Part shown: in pieces, positions 21,828 to 30,712 of the stretch
Numbering within the stretch: position 1 is the stretch's first letter
Layout of the letters: the number at the start of each line of letters is the position of its first letter
From: Hymenoscyphus infarciens
Lineage: Eukaryota > Ascomycota > Leotiomycetes > Helotiales > Helotiaceae
Length of the DNA stretch: 32,050 nucleotides
Assembly (NCBI GenBank): GCA_001414345.1
Contig: LLCB01000472.1
Span: 1-32,050 of the forward strand
Reading direction: 5' to 3'
The notes under the pieces: model-generated
The model's database searches: none
What the model was told of the DNA's origin: nothing
The model's input: only the letters and a program-made list of their open reading frames with translations
Made by a program: the position numbers and the translations under genes

Positions 21828-22700
21828 GTGATAACTTAGTTAAGAGCTTACTTCGAGAGCGTATCGATTTGTATCTGATTCGAAGAATTTAAAGTGAAAA
21901 AAGAGTATAAGTTCGTCTAAACTAAGGTCTACGGGGACTTAGAGTGAAGTCGGAACCGAAAAATCGATAATGTTGTAGATAACAGTGATAACTTAGCTAA
22001 GAGGTCACTATCCTTTCGAGAGCGTACTGATTCGATTCGTATCCGATTCGAAAGTTCAAATGAAAAAAGGACTTCTGGCCCGGCCAGAAGTGAAAGAAAG
22101 TAAGAAAGTAAAGACTAGAAGACTCTGTACCAGAGTCGGTGGGGTTTCGGGTGGTCAAAGGCGAAGTTGTTTCCGAAGTTGTCAAGTTCCGCTGTCCCAA
22201 GTTCGGGACAACAAAAGGAGTAGTTTCGGCTGGTCAAATGAACTTGATGCCGAAGTTGTCAAAGTTGAAATTGTTATCCGAAGTCCGGGACAACAACAAA
22301 AAGGGGTACAGTTTCGGGTACGACATTTATCGGTACTGTCGTAGGACTGTGTTGCTCAGGCCCGTAGGCCGCCTCGTTCCCTTCAGGGTACTTAAGGACT
22401 TATTCATCTTCCGATTTCGAAAGAAGAGTTACTGTCGTATTATAGGGGATTCGGACGAGCTAAGGTGTGTCCTATATATAAAAGAAGCGTTCCGATTCTA
22501 GTATCTCTCCAAGTATAGCTATACTCGAAAAGTGACCTTTTAAAGTCGGCAAAAGTTTCTTTAGTATAATCTTCTTCTAATTCCACTTCTATCTCTTTTA
22601 GATAATATTCAGTCTAGATTAAAAACGATAACTTAGCTAAGAGCTCGCTTCTAAGTTTTATCCTAATAGAAAGCGTATTTCGACTAATTCGTATCCGATT
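21828..22700. repeat. Three dispersed direct repeats inside the minus-strand element
   Basis: Units of about 75 bp at 21828-21900, 21986-22060 and 22627-22700 share 'gataacttag(t/c)taagag', then 'gagagcgta(t/c)' or a variant, and 'gattcg(a/t)a'. They lie in the non-coding interior. A weaker fourth copy may lie near 22,817-22,860. Confidence 0.7.
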
Positions 22701-23098
22701 CGAGGGTTAGGAAGTAGTAGGAAGGCATTAGGAGTAGCGGTGTCTCTTAAGCGAAAGAGGTCTAAAGGCGAAGGAGGGTCAGATTAAGAAGGGTTTAGAG
22801 GTAGATTTTGGTTATTAACTTCGAAGTTCGCTTATAATTTTATCCTCTATCTCTCGGTTAACCGATCGTTTTGTCCTTTATGTTTTTGCCTCTATCTTAT
22901 CTATATATTATCTATATATCGTCCGAATTAGGCAGCTTATCTTTAGAGGCTAAGCCCTTGTTGTTTCAGCGTGCGGTTGCAGGTCGGAGAGGGTTTAGAG
23001 AGTCTTTCGAAAAGGGGGTGGCCCTAGAAAGTCGTTCAACGCCTTATAGCGGAACTAGTTCAACATGATGTCGATTTGGGAGAGGGGGGGTTAAGGTC

Positions 23099-23200
23099 CG
23101 CAGACGCTAGAGAGAGGGGATCCGAAGATGCTAGAAGAGAGGGGGATCCGAAGATACTAGATAGAGGTTAGATACTAGAAGGAGAGGATCCGAAGCTAGA
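23099..23200. repeat. Imperfect repeat of 'gatccgaagatgctagaag' type
   Basis: About four imperfect copies of a roughly 25-bp unit containing 'gatccgaag' and 'ctagaag', inside the minus-strand LTR element near its 5' side. Confidence 0.65.
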
Positions 23201-23348
23201 AGGGGGTCTTAAGCTTAGTATTGATTCAAGAGTCGCTAGTAAGAGGTCTAGGAAGCTGTTTTTAAAGGGGTTTATAGAGTCGGCGGTAGAGAGGCTAGAA
23301 TAGAAGTGAGGTTAAGAAGCCTAATAAGAAGAGTAACCTTTAGTTTAA

Positions 23349-23631
23349 TATAATAATAAGATAGAAGTAGAGTAGAGAAGTAGTCTATTCGTAGTTATTA
23401 ACGTGAAAACTAAAGGTAAAGAGCGAAGACAGCTCTAAATAATACTAATATATAAGAGATACGAAACTAAACAACGATATACGTTAGCTAATATAAAAGC
23501 CTAAACCTACGAAGTACGTTCGAAAGCCCGGACGTACGTAACCTTTCTAAAGTAGATAATACAAAACAATAACTACTGAAACACGGCATATACTATGTAA
23601 TCTCGGCTATATAGGACGGTATACCGTTATA
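23349..23631 (-). repeat. 5' LTR of the minus-strand element
   Basis: 283 bp, same length as 21140-21422. Compared with it, TGTAAC has become TATAAC and several other C:G pairs have become T:A. TSD ATAAT follows on the right. Confidence 0.87.
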
Positions 23632-23636
23632 ATAAT

Positions 23637-23869
23637 AGGCTAGGAGCGCTTAAAAGAGAGGATATAATAAGGAAGAATAGCTTTAAAAGTAAGGAAAGGC
23701 ACGGATAGAAACTTTTAGAAAGAATAGAAGTACTAATCCAGCTAGGAAAACAAAAACGCTAGAACTTAGTAATACTTATTTCGAGGAAAATATTAGAAGA
23801 AAGAAGGTGAGAAATCCACTACTATCTCCGCAAACGCTAGTTGTCGCTTCAGATTAATAGTCACTTATA
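23637..23869. other. Spacer without recognised feature
   Basis: AG-rich on the plus strand, with no ORF and no match seen to the neighbouring elements. Confidence 0.4.
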
Positions 23870-23874
23870 GTACC

Positions 23875-25137
23875 TATAACGGCATGCCGTCCTATATAGC
23901 CGAGATTACATAGCATATACCGTATATATAAGGTTTTAGTAGTTGTTATTTTATATTATCTAATTTAGACAGTGTTTTAGGTTTCCCTGCCTAATCTGTT
24001 ATCCTATTCTTCTTTAATAATCCTTCTCCTTCCTACCTCTATTTTAAGGCTATCTCGTCTGATTCTATCCTAATATATTACTTCTTCTAGCTACTCTAAT
24101 TCTATTCTAAAATTTATTCCGCCTATCCTTTCTTATCTAAGGTATTAGAATAGCCTTTCCTAGCCTATAAAGGAGGCTAGGCAGGGTATATACTAGCCTT
24201 AAATATATTATTTATAGCAGGAGTAGTACTACCTAAGAAAAGCATATAATATTAGTCTCTAATTAGTACCTAAGTAAAAACAGAGGTTTTATTATAGTAA
24301 ATCAAGTATCTAGTAGAGCACTTAATTTAGTGCTATTTACTTCTATAAGCCCTCGTATTTAAGCCTTAACCTAATATAATAGAGGTAACTTAGTGCCTCC
24401 GAGTATAGATTATTATAGACTGAAAGTTATAAAGGAAGTAGAGAGAAAAGGACTTAGAAAGTAAGTAGTAGAATAAAAAGAATTAGGTTATTACTAATCT
24501 ACTAGAATAATACTATAATTTAGATATAATATCTCGTCTTTTAGTAGCTTTAATAATATTATTATTTTTAATACTTCTTAAATTAGTCTATAATATTAGT
24601 ACTTTTTATTACTTTTTACTTATTTTAATATTTTTTACTTATACTTCCTATTTTATTCTATCCTCTCTAACACCTCTCCTTACCTAGCCCCCTCTTTTAG
24701 TCTTTCTTACCTCTTCTATCTAAATTTAGTATCTCTCCTGCCTAATTCAGCCTAGCCTATAAGTGAAATTAGCCTATTCTCTCCTTTCCTAATAGAGAGA
24801 GGTAGCCTATCCTCTCCGGAGTGCTAGGCTGACCAAGGCGGGGAAAGCCAAAACACTGAATTTAAGAAGGTTACGTACGTCCGTACGTCCGTCCGGACTT
24901 TCGGACGTACTTCGTAGAGTTCGGGCTTTTGTATTAGCCGACGTATGTCGTTGTTCGGTTTCGTACCTCTTTTGTATCGTCCGAAACCTCTTGTATATAG
25001 CAGTCTACTCCTAGAGTCAGAAAAGGCTAGTTTAGCCTTTTCTTCCGTATCAGAGCCTCGTATCTACTTACGTTATTCAGTCTCGAACGCACTCTCATAT
25101 ACCTCTTCTCCTATAGTGTGTATTTCGTGCCGTTATA
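23875..25137 (+). mobile_element. Solo LTR split by a MITE
   Basis: The start TATAACGGCATGCCGTCC (23875-23892) and the following 95 bp match the minus-strand element's LTR read in its own direction. After the inserted MITE (23970-24858) the match continues from about 24,867 for about 110 bp. The last 80 bp or so (25,055-25,137, ending 'cgtgccgttata') instead resemble the 3' edge of the Gypsy LTR. Without the MITE and its duplicated bases the LTR is about 366 bp. Flanks are GTACC (23870-23874) and GTACT (25138-25142), a near-match target duplication with one C/T difference. No internal region is present, so it is a solo LTR left by recombination. It belongs to a family related to both neighbouring elements. 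Confidence 0.72.
23970..24858. mobile_element. hAT-like MITE (889 bp) inside the solo LTR
   Basis: Termini CAGTGTTTTAGGTTTCCCTG (23970-23989) and, on the other strand, CAGTGTTTTGGCTTTCCCCG (24858-24839). Flanking octamers are AATTTAGA (23962-23969) and AATTTAAG (24859-24866), consistent with an 8-bp duplication altered by one or two transitions. An 8-bp duplication and CA-G-TG type ends are typical of hAT transposons. The interior has no ORF and is rich in short CT and AG tracts. Confidence 0.78.
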
Positions 25138-25155
25138 GTACTAATCGTCGATAAT

Positions 25156-25638
25156 CATCAGCCTAGTACTTAGGATAAGATAGGCTACTTACCTAGGTAA
25201 GAATAGAAGAGGCTAGGCTAGATTAGGGTCAAGGCTAGGCTAAGTTTAGTAGGCTAGGTACTCTAACTAGGATAGGAGTAGCTAGGAAAGTTCTAAAAAC
25301 AGGATAAGAGTAGCTAGGCAGATAAAAAAAGGAGGCTAGGCTAGAGTAGAATTAGGAAGGCAACCCTCTAATTAGGACCTAGACCCTCTTTTCTACCCGA
25401 GACCCTCTTTTCTACCCGCCTTCCGGGCTTTAAGCGAAATTAACTAGCCTAACTCTTCCTATCCTAGCCTCTCTATTTGGCAAGGAAAGGCAAGTAAGTA
25501 CTATAGAATAGGAGTGGCTAGGAAAGCTAGAATTTAAGGATAGGAGAAGGCGGGATAGCCTTAAAATAGAGGTAGGAAGGAGAAGGAGCGTCGAGGTAGG
25601 ATAGGATAATAGATTAGGCGGGGAAACCTAAAACACTG
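25156..25638. mobile_element. hAT-like element with perfect 8-bp TSD, left TIR altered
   Basis: The right end (25638 leftward on the minus strand) reads CAGTGTTTTAGGTTTCCCCG, the same TIR as the 889 bp MITE, followed by TCGATAAT (25639-25646). The identical octamer occurs at 25148-25155, just 10 bp after the solo LTR. The sequence that starts there ('catcagcctagtacttagg') does not match the TIR well, so the left tip is degenerate or rearranged. Internally there is a 19-bp tandem duplication starting agaccctctt (about 25,379-25,417). No ORF. Confidence 0.65.
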
Positions 25639-25646
25639 TCGATAAT

Positions 25647-26725
25647 ACAGCAGACGAGACTTGTGAAGCTGGATCGGAAATACTTTATGCACCAATACCA
25701 TCGACAGCTAATAGCGAGAGGTAGTTTTGACTAAGAAGTTAGAGCCGTTTGTTATATACTCAACTTTGGGTTTTGATTTTTTTTGAGTTTCTATATCCTT
25801 TTCAGTGTCTAGTTTTTTGTTGAGTATTTTACTAGTACAGAGCTAATTCTACCTGGGTTGAAATATCCGAGATTAATTATAATTTTGATATACTAATGTC
25901 TTAGGTTGAAAAGCTCAATTTACAAACAACTTATAGCTGATTTAAAACTCCTAGATATTTAGTATACTACTAATAAAGTTCAGATGAAACTATTTTATCA
26001 GCTGACCAGGAGAAACCACATAAATTTAATTTAGATCTTCTCGACACCTTGGTATAACATCAACTCGTAGACGATGTTGTGGGCTGATGTAATTTAGCAT
26101 TTGAACAGAGTGATTCAGAAACCTCATTTGTGATGATTTCAGTCTCCTGGACGATTTGAGATAACTTTATTCTATAGACGTTATTTAGAATTGTCAGATG
26201 GTATGCTTTTTTGATTCAAAGAGCTTGGAATAGAAACTACAAACGAACTGATTTCAATGTTCCAGATGGTTCAGTTTATGTTATTAAGATGCTATAATCA
26301 CTTGGCTTATGTGGCTTCGATATGGAGTGTTCCACTCCTTTGCACCTGCAATTCAAATATTCTAGGTACTGTAGTATAATATCATTCTCTAGTTGTCATT
26401 GAAATGACAAACTTTTTCAGCCCGCATCACTTTAGAAAACGGCATGTAAGATTATTTATTCACGAAAAGCTGTTTCATTTTTCGTTCATCATAACCATTG
26501 AAAAGCCAGGAGTTCCCACCTTTCTTCAGTTATAAGCCTCCTTTATATGACATTCTCGAAGAAACTATCGAGAAAAAGGCTTTCTTGGTAATATTCCTAC
26601 AATCCTTTTGAAAAGCACAAAGCAGACCAGCGCCACGCGACCCCAATCTGAAACCACACCAAAGCAGTAAAGCAGCAAAGCAGCTGAACAGCAGAACAGC
26701 AGAACAGTAGAACCAGGCGGCGAAA
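25647..26725. other. Intergenic, no supported gene
   Basis: AT-rich but not visibly RIP-mutated. It marks the return from transposon-dense to gene-bearing sequence. A 92-codon minus ORF at 26530-26808 overlaps the C-terminus of the next gene and is Leu/Cys-rich without support. The last 200 bp should contain the 3' UTR of that gene. Confidence 0.5.
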
Positions 26726-28545
26726 TCACAAAGCACGCCCCTTTCCCTTGCGATCACCAGAAGCAGCAGCAGCACCGGCAATCTCCTCATCGTCCTCCTC
26801 ATCCCCATCCAAGAACTCCTTGATACCGAGGGCTCGCTTGATATCGTCGAGGTTGGTGGTCAGGTCATCGTCTCCCTCGTCATCAGCAACCGAGATCCCC
26901 AGGTCCAAATTCTCAATATCCTCCTCACCAGCCTCCGCTCCCCTGACTCCGACAACTCCATCTACCCCAGCATCCTCATCCTTTTCGTGCTCGAGGCCGA
27001 GGAGTCGTCGGATCATATCCTCCATCTCCTCATCTCCCTCCCCGTCGAGGTCATCACCCTCCACTATAACCTCCAAATTGTCCTCCTCTGCGTCTAACAA
27101 GGCTCGGATGCGATCCTCGCCAGCGGTACCAGATTGCCACGAAGGGCGCGAGAAGTCGATGTGGCGGAGCCCGAGAAGAACTGACGAGCTGGTCGCCGGG
27201 CGGGGGACGACGAGGATTGGGGCGATTGGGTGGGAGCGGCGGTCGCAGAGGCGCTGTGGTGGTTGTTAGTTTAGGTTTCATTACGCGAAATGCAGTGGAT
27301 TGAAAAAAGGGGGGACATGTTGTAAAGGAGATGCAAGGGGAAGGGACAACTTACGCGCTTCTCGACCAAAGTTTCCTGCTCGCGACCCTCCATCTTCGCA
27401 ACTCGTTTCTCAACTCGCTTCTTGAGATCCGAAAGCCACGTATCGAAAGGAGAACCGTACTTCTCCTGCCCTGTCTGAGCCGGGACTTGTGTTTGTGGTC
27501 GAGGATGAGCTTCGGAGGGGAGAGGCACGCGTGAGGATTCTCCTCGTCGTGGAGGCGTAACAACTGGTAATGGTTCGCGGTTCTTTGATGTGGTGCTGAA
27601 TCGTCGTCTTCCTTCAAATGAAGAGCTGTATAGTGGACGGTGAGAGAATTCGGCGGTTGTTGTTGTGGTGGTTGGGGGGAGAGATGCGTGTTTGAGACGT
27701 GGTGTTGGTGGTGGGAGGGAGGGAGTCGTCTCTGCCTTTATTCAAATATTAGATTTCTTTTCCACACAAGCCGCTAGAGTCTCATCGAACACCGCACCCG
27801 AAAAATCAAGCGAAACTTTTAAGAAGAAGAGGAAACTTACAGCCTTCTCAGCCGCGTACTCCTCCTCAAATCTCTCCATCAGCTTCTCCGACTTGCTCTT
27901 ACCCTTCCCCTTTTCACTTTGCTTGGATTCCTCCAAAGCACTGCCCATCACGGGACCCCAAATTACATGCTCTCCCTCGCTCAATTCTTCTGGTGTAGCT
28001 CCATCTCCACCCTGATTCACATATTTTCTCATGGAGCTGCGCACTCGCTTTTCTTGAGCTTTATTTCCCTTCTCGACCTCGGCCTTGGTATATTCGAAAA
28101 CGGCAGCGTGAAGAGCCTCGGGGTTCATGCCCATAGGGGCTTTATTTGTGTTCTTATTGGTGCTAGCGCCTGTGTTGGTATTGGTATTTGCGGTGCTACT
28201 CCAAGGTGCTGCAGCAAAAAAACTATTAAATGGTGAAATACCAGTCGTATCACCCGGAGAAGGAGTTTCCTGCATAGCTGCGGCTCCACGACGAAAGGGA
28301 CCACTTGATGTATCTGCTGCTGCTGCTTGGAGGTCTGCGCTTCGAACTTTGCGATGAAATGAGGGACCTGCGGCGGCCGGTGGTGGTGTGATGATCCCTT
28401 GGATCGTTTCGAATGTTGCCCTGGTGGGTGCTGCTGGGGGGTCCTCGAGGAAATGTGGCTTGTAGGACTTGGAGGGGGGATGTATCGGTATGGGGGGTGG
28501 TAGGGAGGGTGAGGTACCTGAGCCTGGCGGGGGTTGCGAGGACAT
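26726..28545 (-). CDS. Uncharacterised protein, Pro-rich N-terminus and acidic C-terminus
   Basis: Three exons on the minus strand: 28545-27841, about 27729-27355, and 27253-26726 (535 residues). Donors are gtaagt at 27840 and 27354; the second acceptor is cacag. The first acceptor could be at 27730 or 27736, which adds two residues; both keep frame. Residues 1-60 are Pro-rich (MSSQPPPGSG, then PSLPPPIPIHPP). A Thr/Asn stretch lies near 117-137. A charged, probably helical segment with 'EKLMERFEEEYAAEKA' ends exon 1. Exon 2 has 'FDTWLSDLKKRVEKRVAKME', likely coiled coil. Exon 3 has 'ILVVPRP' and a very acidic tail with 'LGISVADDEGDDD' and 'IKRALGIKEFL', ending KGKGRAL. No catalytic domain, signal peptide or membrane segment is seen. 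I do not recognise the family; a nuclear or scaffold role would be guesswork. An in-frame upstream ATG at 28,617 would add 24 residues. Confidence 0.8.
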
Positions 28546-29249
28546 TATAATGAGTCTTTCCTTGCTCTCAGGGGGGGGCGATAATATGCTATGAGACTCT
28601 TGGCGAACGCAAACCAAGCGGCAGAGTGGTTGTGGGTGATTTGGGTTGTGAGAGTATCAACAGCTGAAGCTGTTTGTGATGTTTGTAGACCGATTCAAAG
28701 CCCTTTTGAAAATGTTAGTTGACTGTTCTGGCCTTGGGAAATGGTGTTTGTAATAGGATTTCTTAACCAACTTAATGCGCCCAGTAAGAGTCAATCAGTA
28801 GTTTAAGTTGGCTGTCCTGAGGCCTGAGTGATGTTTAAGGTGGATTGGTATTACTTACTTGTAGATTATGCAACCGACGCGTCTGGATCCCAATGTTATG
28901 AAAAAATAGGGGGGATGGCCTCGCTTATTTCAATACGCCAGCTTGAGAGCACAAGAGGAACAAACTTCACGAAAAAAAAGGGCTGATGGGAGATGGAGGA
29001 GATGTAGAAGTTGACCTGGGTGCGCGCGTTTCAGTAAAGATGGTTGTGGGTGAGTGGTGAAAAAGTTTAATGAGGCTGGGTCAGTAAAGAAACTCCAGAT
29101 TCACGCTAATAGCCGACCTCCACAGCCTTGCCATCTTTTAACTTGTGAATTTACTGGTTTATTGCACTCCGCCAACACTCATCTGAACTTTTCGGCACAT
29201 TCACTACTATTGAACCTCAAGCAATCAGATCGTTGAACCAATAGCAAAC
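28546..29249. promoter_or_regulatory. Shared region between divergent genes
   Basis: About 700 bp between the starts of the minus-strand gene (28545) and the plus-strand gene (29250), so it probably holds both promoters. A short open frame at 29054-29236 has no support. No clear TATA box or binding site can be assigned. Confidence 0.45.
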
Positions 29250-29943
29250 ATGGCTACAGACTCTGTAAGCACTTCAAGATATTCACTCCATGAAGTAAAA
29301 CTGACAAGTTATGTAGCTCGGATCTCGTATTACAGGCCCATATAGGCAATTTGTGGAGCGCTTGGGTCTCGGAGGTAGGGATAGGGAGGCGGACGTTGAG
29401 AGAGATGCGGAAGTTGGTGGTGGTGGAGCTGGTATTCCGGTAAGTTCATTCGATGCTCTTGATTTCTCAAAACAGATTGCTAATTACAATTATTTGAACT
29501 TCTTTCAGGCCATCCCTCTTCAAGATCGCGCTCCGGCCGATCAAATTGCTGCTGTAGTTTCCCCCGCCGCCACCTTCAAAACCTCGACCAGCACCCTCCT
29601 CCACACCATTGCCGCAAACGAGCGATTTGCGATCAAGCTGGCATTCATGCCAAAGATCTCCACCGCCGTCCCCACCACCAGCCAACACATCGCAAACCTC
29701 CACAACCTCCAAAGCGAATACAACGAGAGGACTCGCGCGGCACGAATTGCCGCAAACATGAGGTACTTTGAGGTCCTCCAGTACGGAGCAGGAGGCCGCG
29801 AGGCAGTTCTTGGTGCGCGGGCTGTTGAGCAGCGAAGCGAATGGGAGGCTGGTTGCGTGGAGTGGGCTTTGTTCCCAGCAAAGCGATTTTGGCTCTGTGT
29901 TTTGTGGGTTGGGGGCTTTTTCTGCGGCCTTTGCGGCAACTGA
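29250..29943 (+). CDS. Uncharacterised small protein, frame uncertain at 3' end
   Basis: Exons 29250-29264, 29317-29439 and 29509-29943 join in frame with good GT-AG sites (gtaagc/tgtag, gtaagt/tttcag). They give 190 residues starting MATDSLGSRITGPYRQFVERLG. The centre is Ala/Thr-rich and probably helical ('ISTAVPTTSQHIANLHNLQ', 'RAARIAANM'). After about 29,760 this frame becomes Trp/Cys/Gly-rich and unlike a normal protein. The +1 frame is open from 29,762 and reads as a more ordinary sequence ('EAARQFLVRGLLSSE', 'FSAAFAATEDEEVKP') to a stop at 29,963-29,965. A short intron or a one-base indel near 29,760-29,815 would join the two. The family is not recognised. It is head-to-head with the 26,726-28,545 gene. 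Confidence 0.6.
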
Positions 29944-29961
29944 GGATGAAGAGGTGAAACC

Positions 29962-30225
29962 ATGAGCAATCTTGCAATGGGAAGAAGTCCACTTGATCGT
30001 TCAATGGCATGTGTCGCTCAAACTCCTGGTCCTGCAGCTGATTCCTACCCTCCAAATGTCTCGATGAACCGTACTCCTGGCTCAGTTGACCGTTTAAATG
30101 CCTGCGGTGGCCGTCTTCCAATGCACAGAACACCTGGGTCCGTCGATCGAAGCAATGCATACTCGCCAGCCAGAATGCCAGCCAGAATACCAGGCTCAGT
30201 CGATCGCTCCAAGTCTTCTTTGTGA
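29962..30225 (+). CDS. Small repeat protein with TPGSVDR motifs
   Basis: An 87-codon ORF from ATG. The sequence repeats a motif of about 8 residues: 'RTPGSVDRLNA', 'RTPGSVDRSNA' and 'RIPGSVDRSKS', with weaker earlier copies ('RSPLDRS', 'QTPGPA'). The motif is rich in Ser/Thr-Pro and Arg, like low-complexity phosphorylated proteins; no domain is recognised. It begins ATGA, overlapping the stop codon of the alternative frame of the gene upstream, so it could be a separate short gene or a 3' exon of that gene. The motif repeats at protein level with divergent codons, which supports selection on the protein. Confidence 0.5.
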   Translation: MSNLAMGRSPLDRSMACVAQTPGPAADSYPPNVSMNRTPGSVDRLNACGGRLPMHRTPGSVDRSNAYSPARMPARIPGSVDRSKSSL

Positions 30226-30712
30226 TTCTTTCTAAATGAAATTTACTTGGTGATTGTTGATACTGACGAGAACATGAGAGCCCGAATTCCCGAATTCGTG
30301 AAAGTATCCTCCTGAATTCTTGCTGTAAAAATGTGAAGTAATCTTTTCACTTTCCTTTCCATCTCACGGGAAATAAACACTTGAAGAAAAATTATCAATT
30401 TCCGAATATTCCGGGAAAAAAAAGTGAGATTAATTGAAGTGTTGGGCTCAATTAACAAGTACACGACATTTGAAAGCCTTCTCCTGCAATCTTGATAGAA
30501 AATTATGAAGTGATTTATCGCCTGTGATTATCTAACAACGAACAAACACTTCATGGAAAAGTAACATATTATACACATCCGAGGGTTACCGCAGAAAGAA
30601 TAGGGTTGTGTAGGACCGTTGATATAGTCTGGCGAGCCACAAAGGGTCAACTTCATCACCTTTGGTGTTCCTGAAACAGAACCCAACACCTTACACACTA
30701 TATCAAAACAAA
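30226..30712. other. Intergenic with a diverged duplication
   Basis: AT-rich. Two related stretches at about 30,310-30,390 and 30,481-30,556 share 'tcctg..at(t)cttg', 'atgaagt' and 'aaacactt(g/c)a' in the same order about 170 bp apart. No gene. Confidence 0.4.

Larger units (their letters stand above)
21140..23631 (-). mobile_element. Non-autonomous LTR retrotransposon, minus orientation
   Basis: Two direct repeats of exactly 283 bp (21140-21422 and 23349-23631) are flanked by ATAAT on both sides (21135-21139 and 23632-23636). Read on the minus strand, each LTR starts TGTAACGGCA or TATAACGGTA and ends TTATTATA. A polypurine tract (caagggaggggga, complement of 21423-21435) precedes the LTR at 21,422, which fixes the orientation as leftward. 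The 1,926 bp interior lacks recognisable gag or pol. Its longest frames are 60-120 codons, Ser/Lys/Arg-rich and overlapping. It contains repeated units (about 21828-21900, 21986-22060 and 22627-22700). This fits a LARD/TRIM-like element that depends on proteins from another element, or a deletion derivative. RIP-type differences between the LTRs are moderate. Confidence 0.85.

Noticed and set aside
21997..22501. Overlapping 67-120 codon ORFs in the minus-strand LTR element
   Set aside because: Overlapping frames on both strands, with no gag, pol or other domain. They may be random in a less AT-rich patch of the element.
22871..23068. 65-codon ORF with hydrophobic start
   Set aside because: Located inside the non-autonomous LTR element, short, and without any family resemblance or neighbouring exons.
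26748..27269. 173-codon Ser/Arg-rich plus-strand ORF
   Set aside because: It is the antisense shadow of the acidic third exon of the minus-strand gene (GAG/GAT codons read as CTC/ATC and serine codons).
29541..30160. Minus-strand ORFs of 142 and 171 codons
   Set aside because: They are opposite the spliced plus-strand gene at 29,250-29,943 and the TPGSVDR ORF, without introns or motifs of their own.
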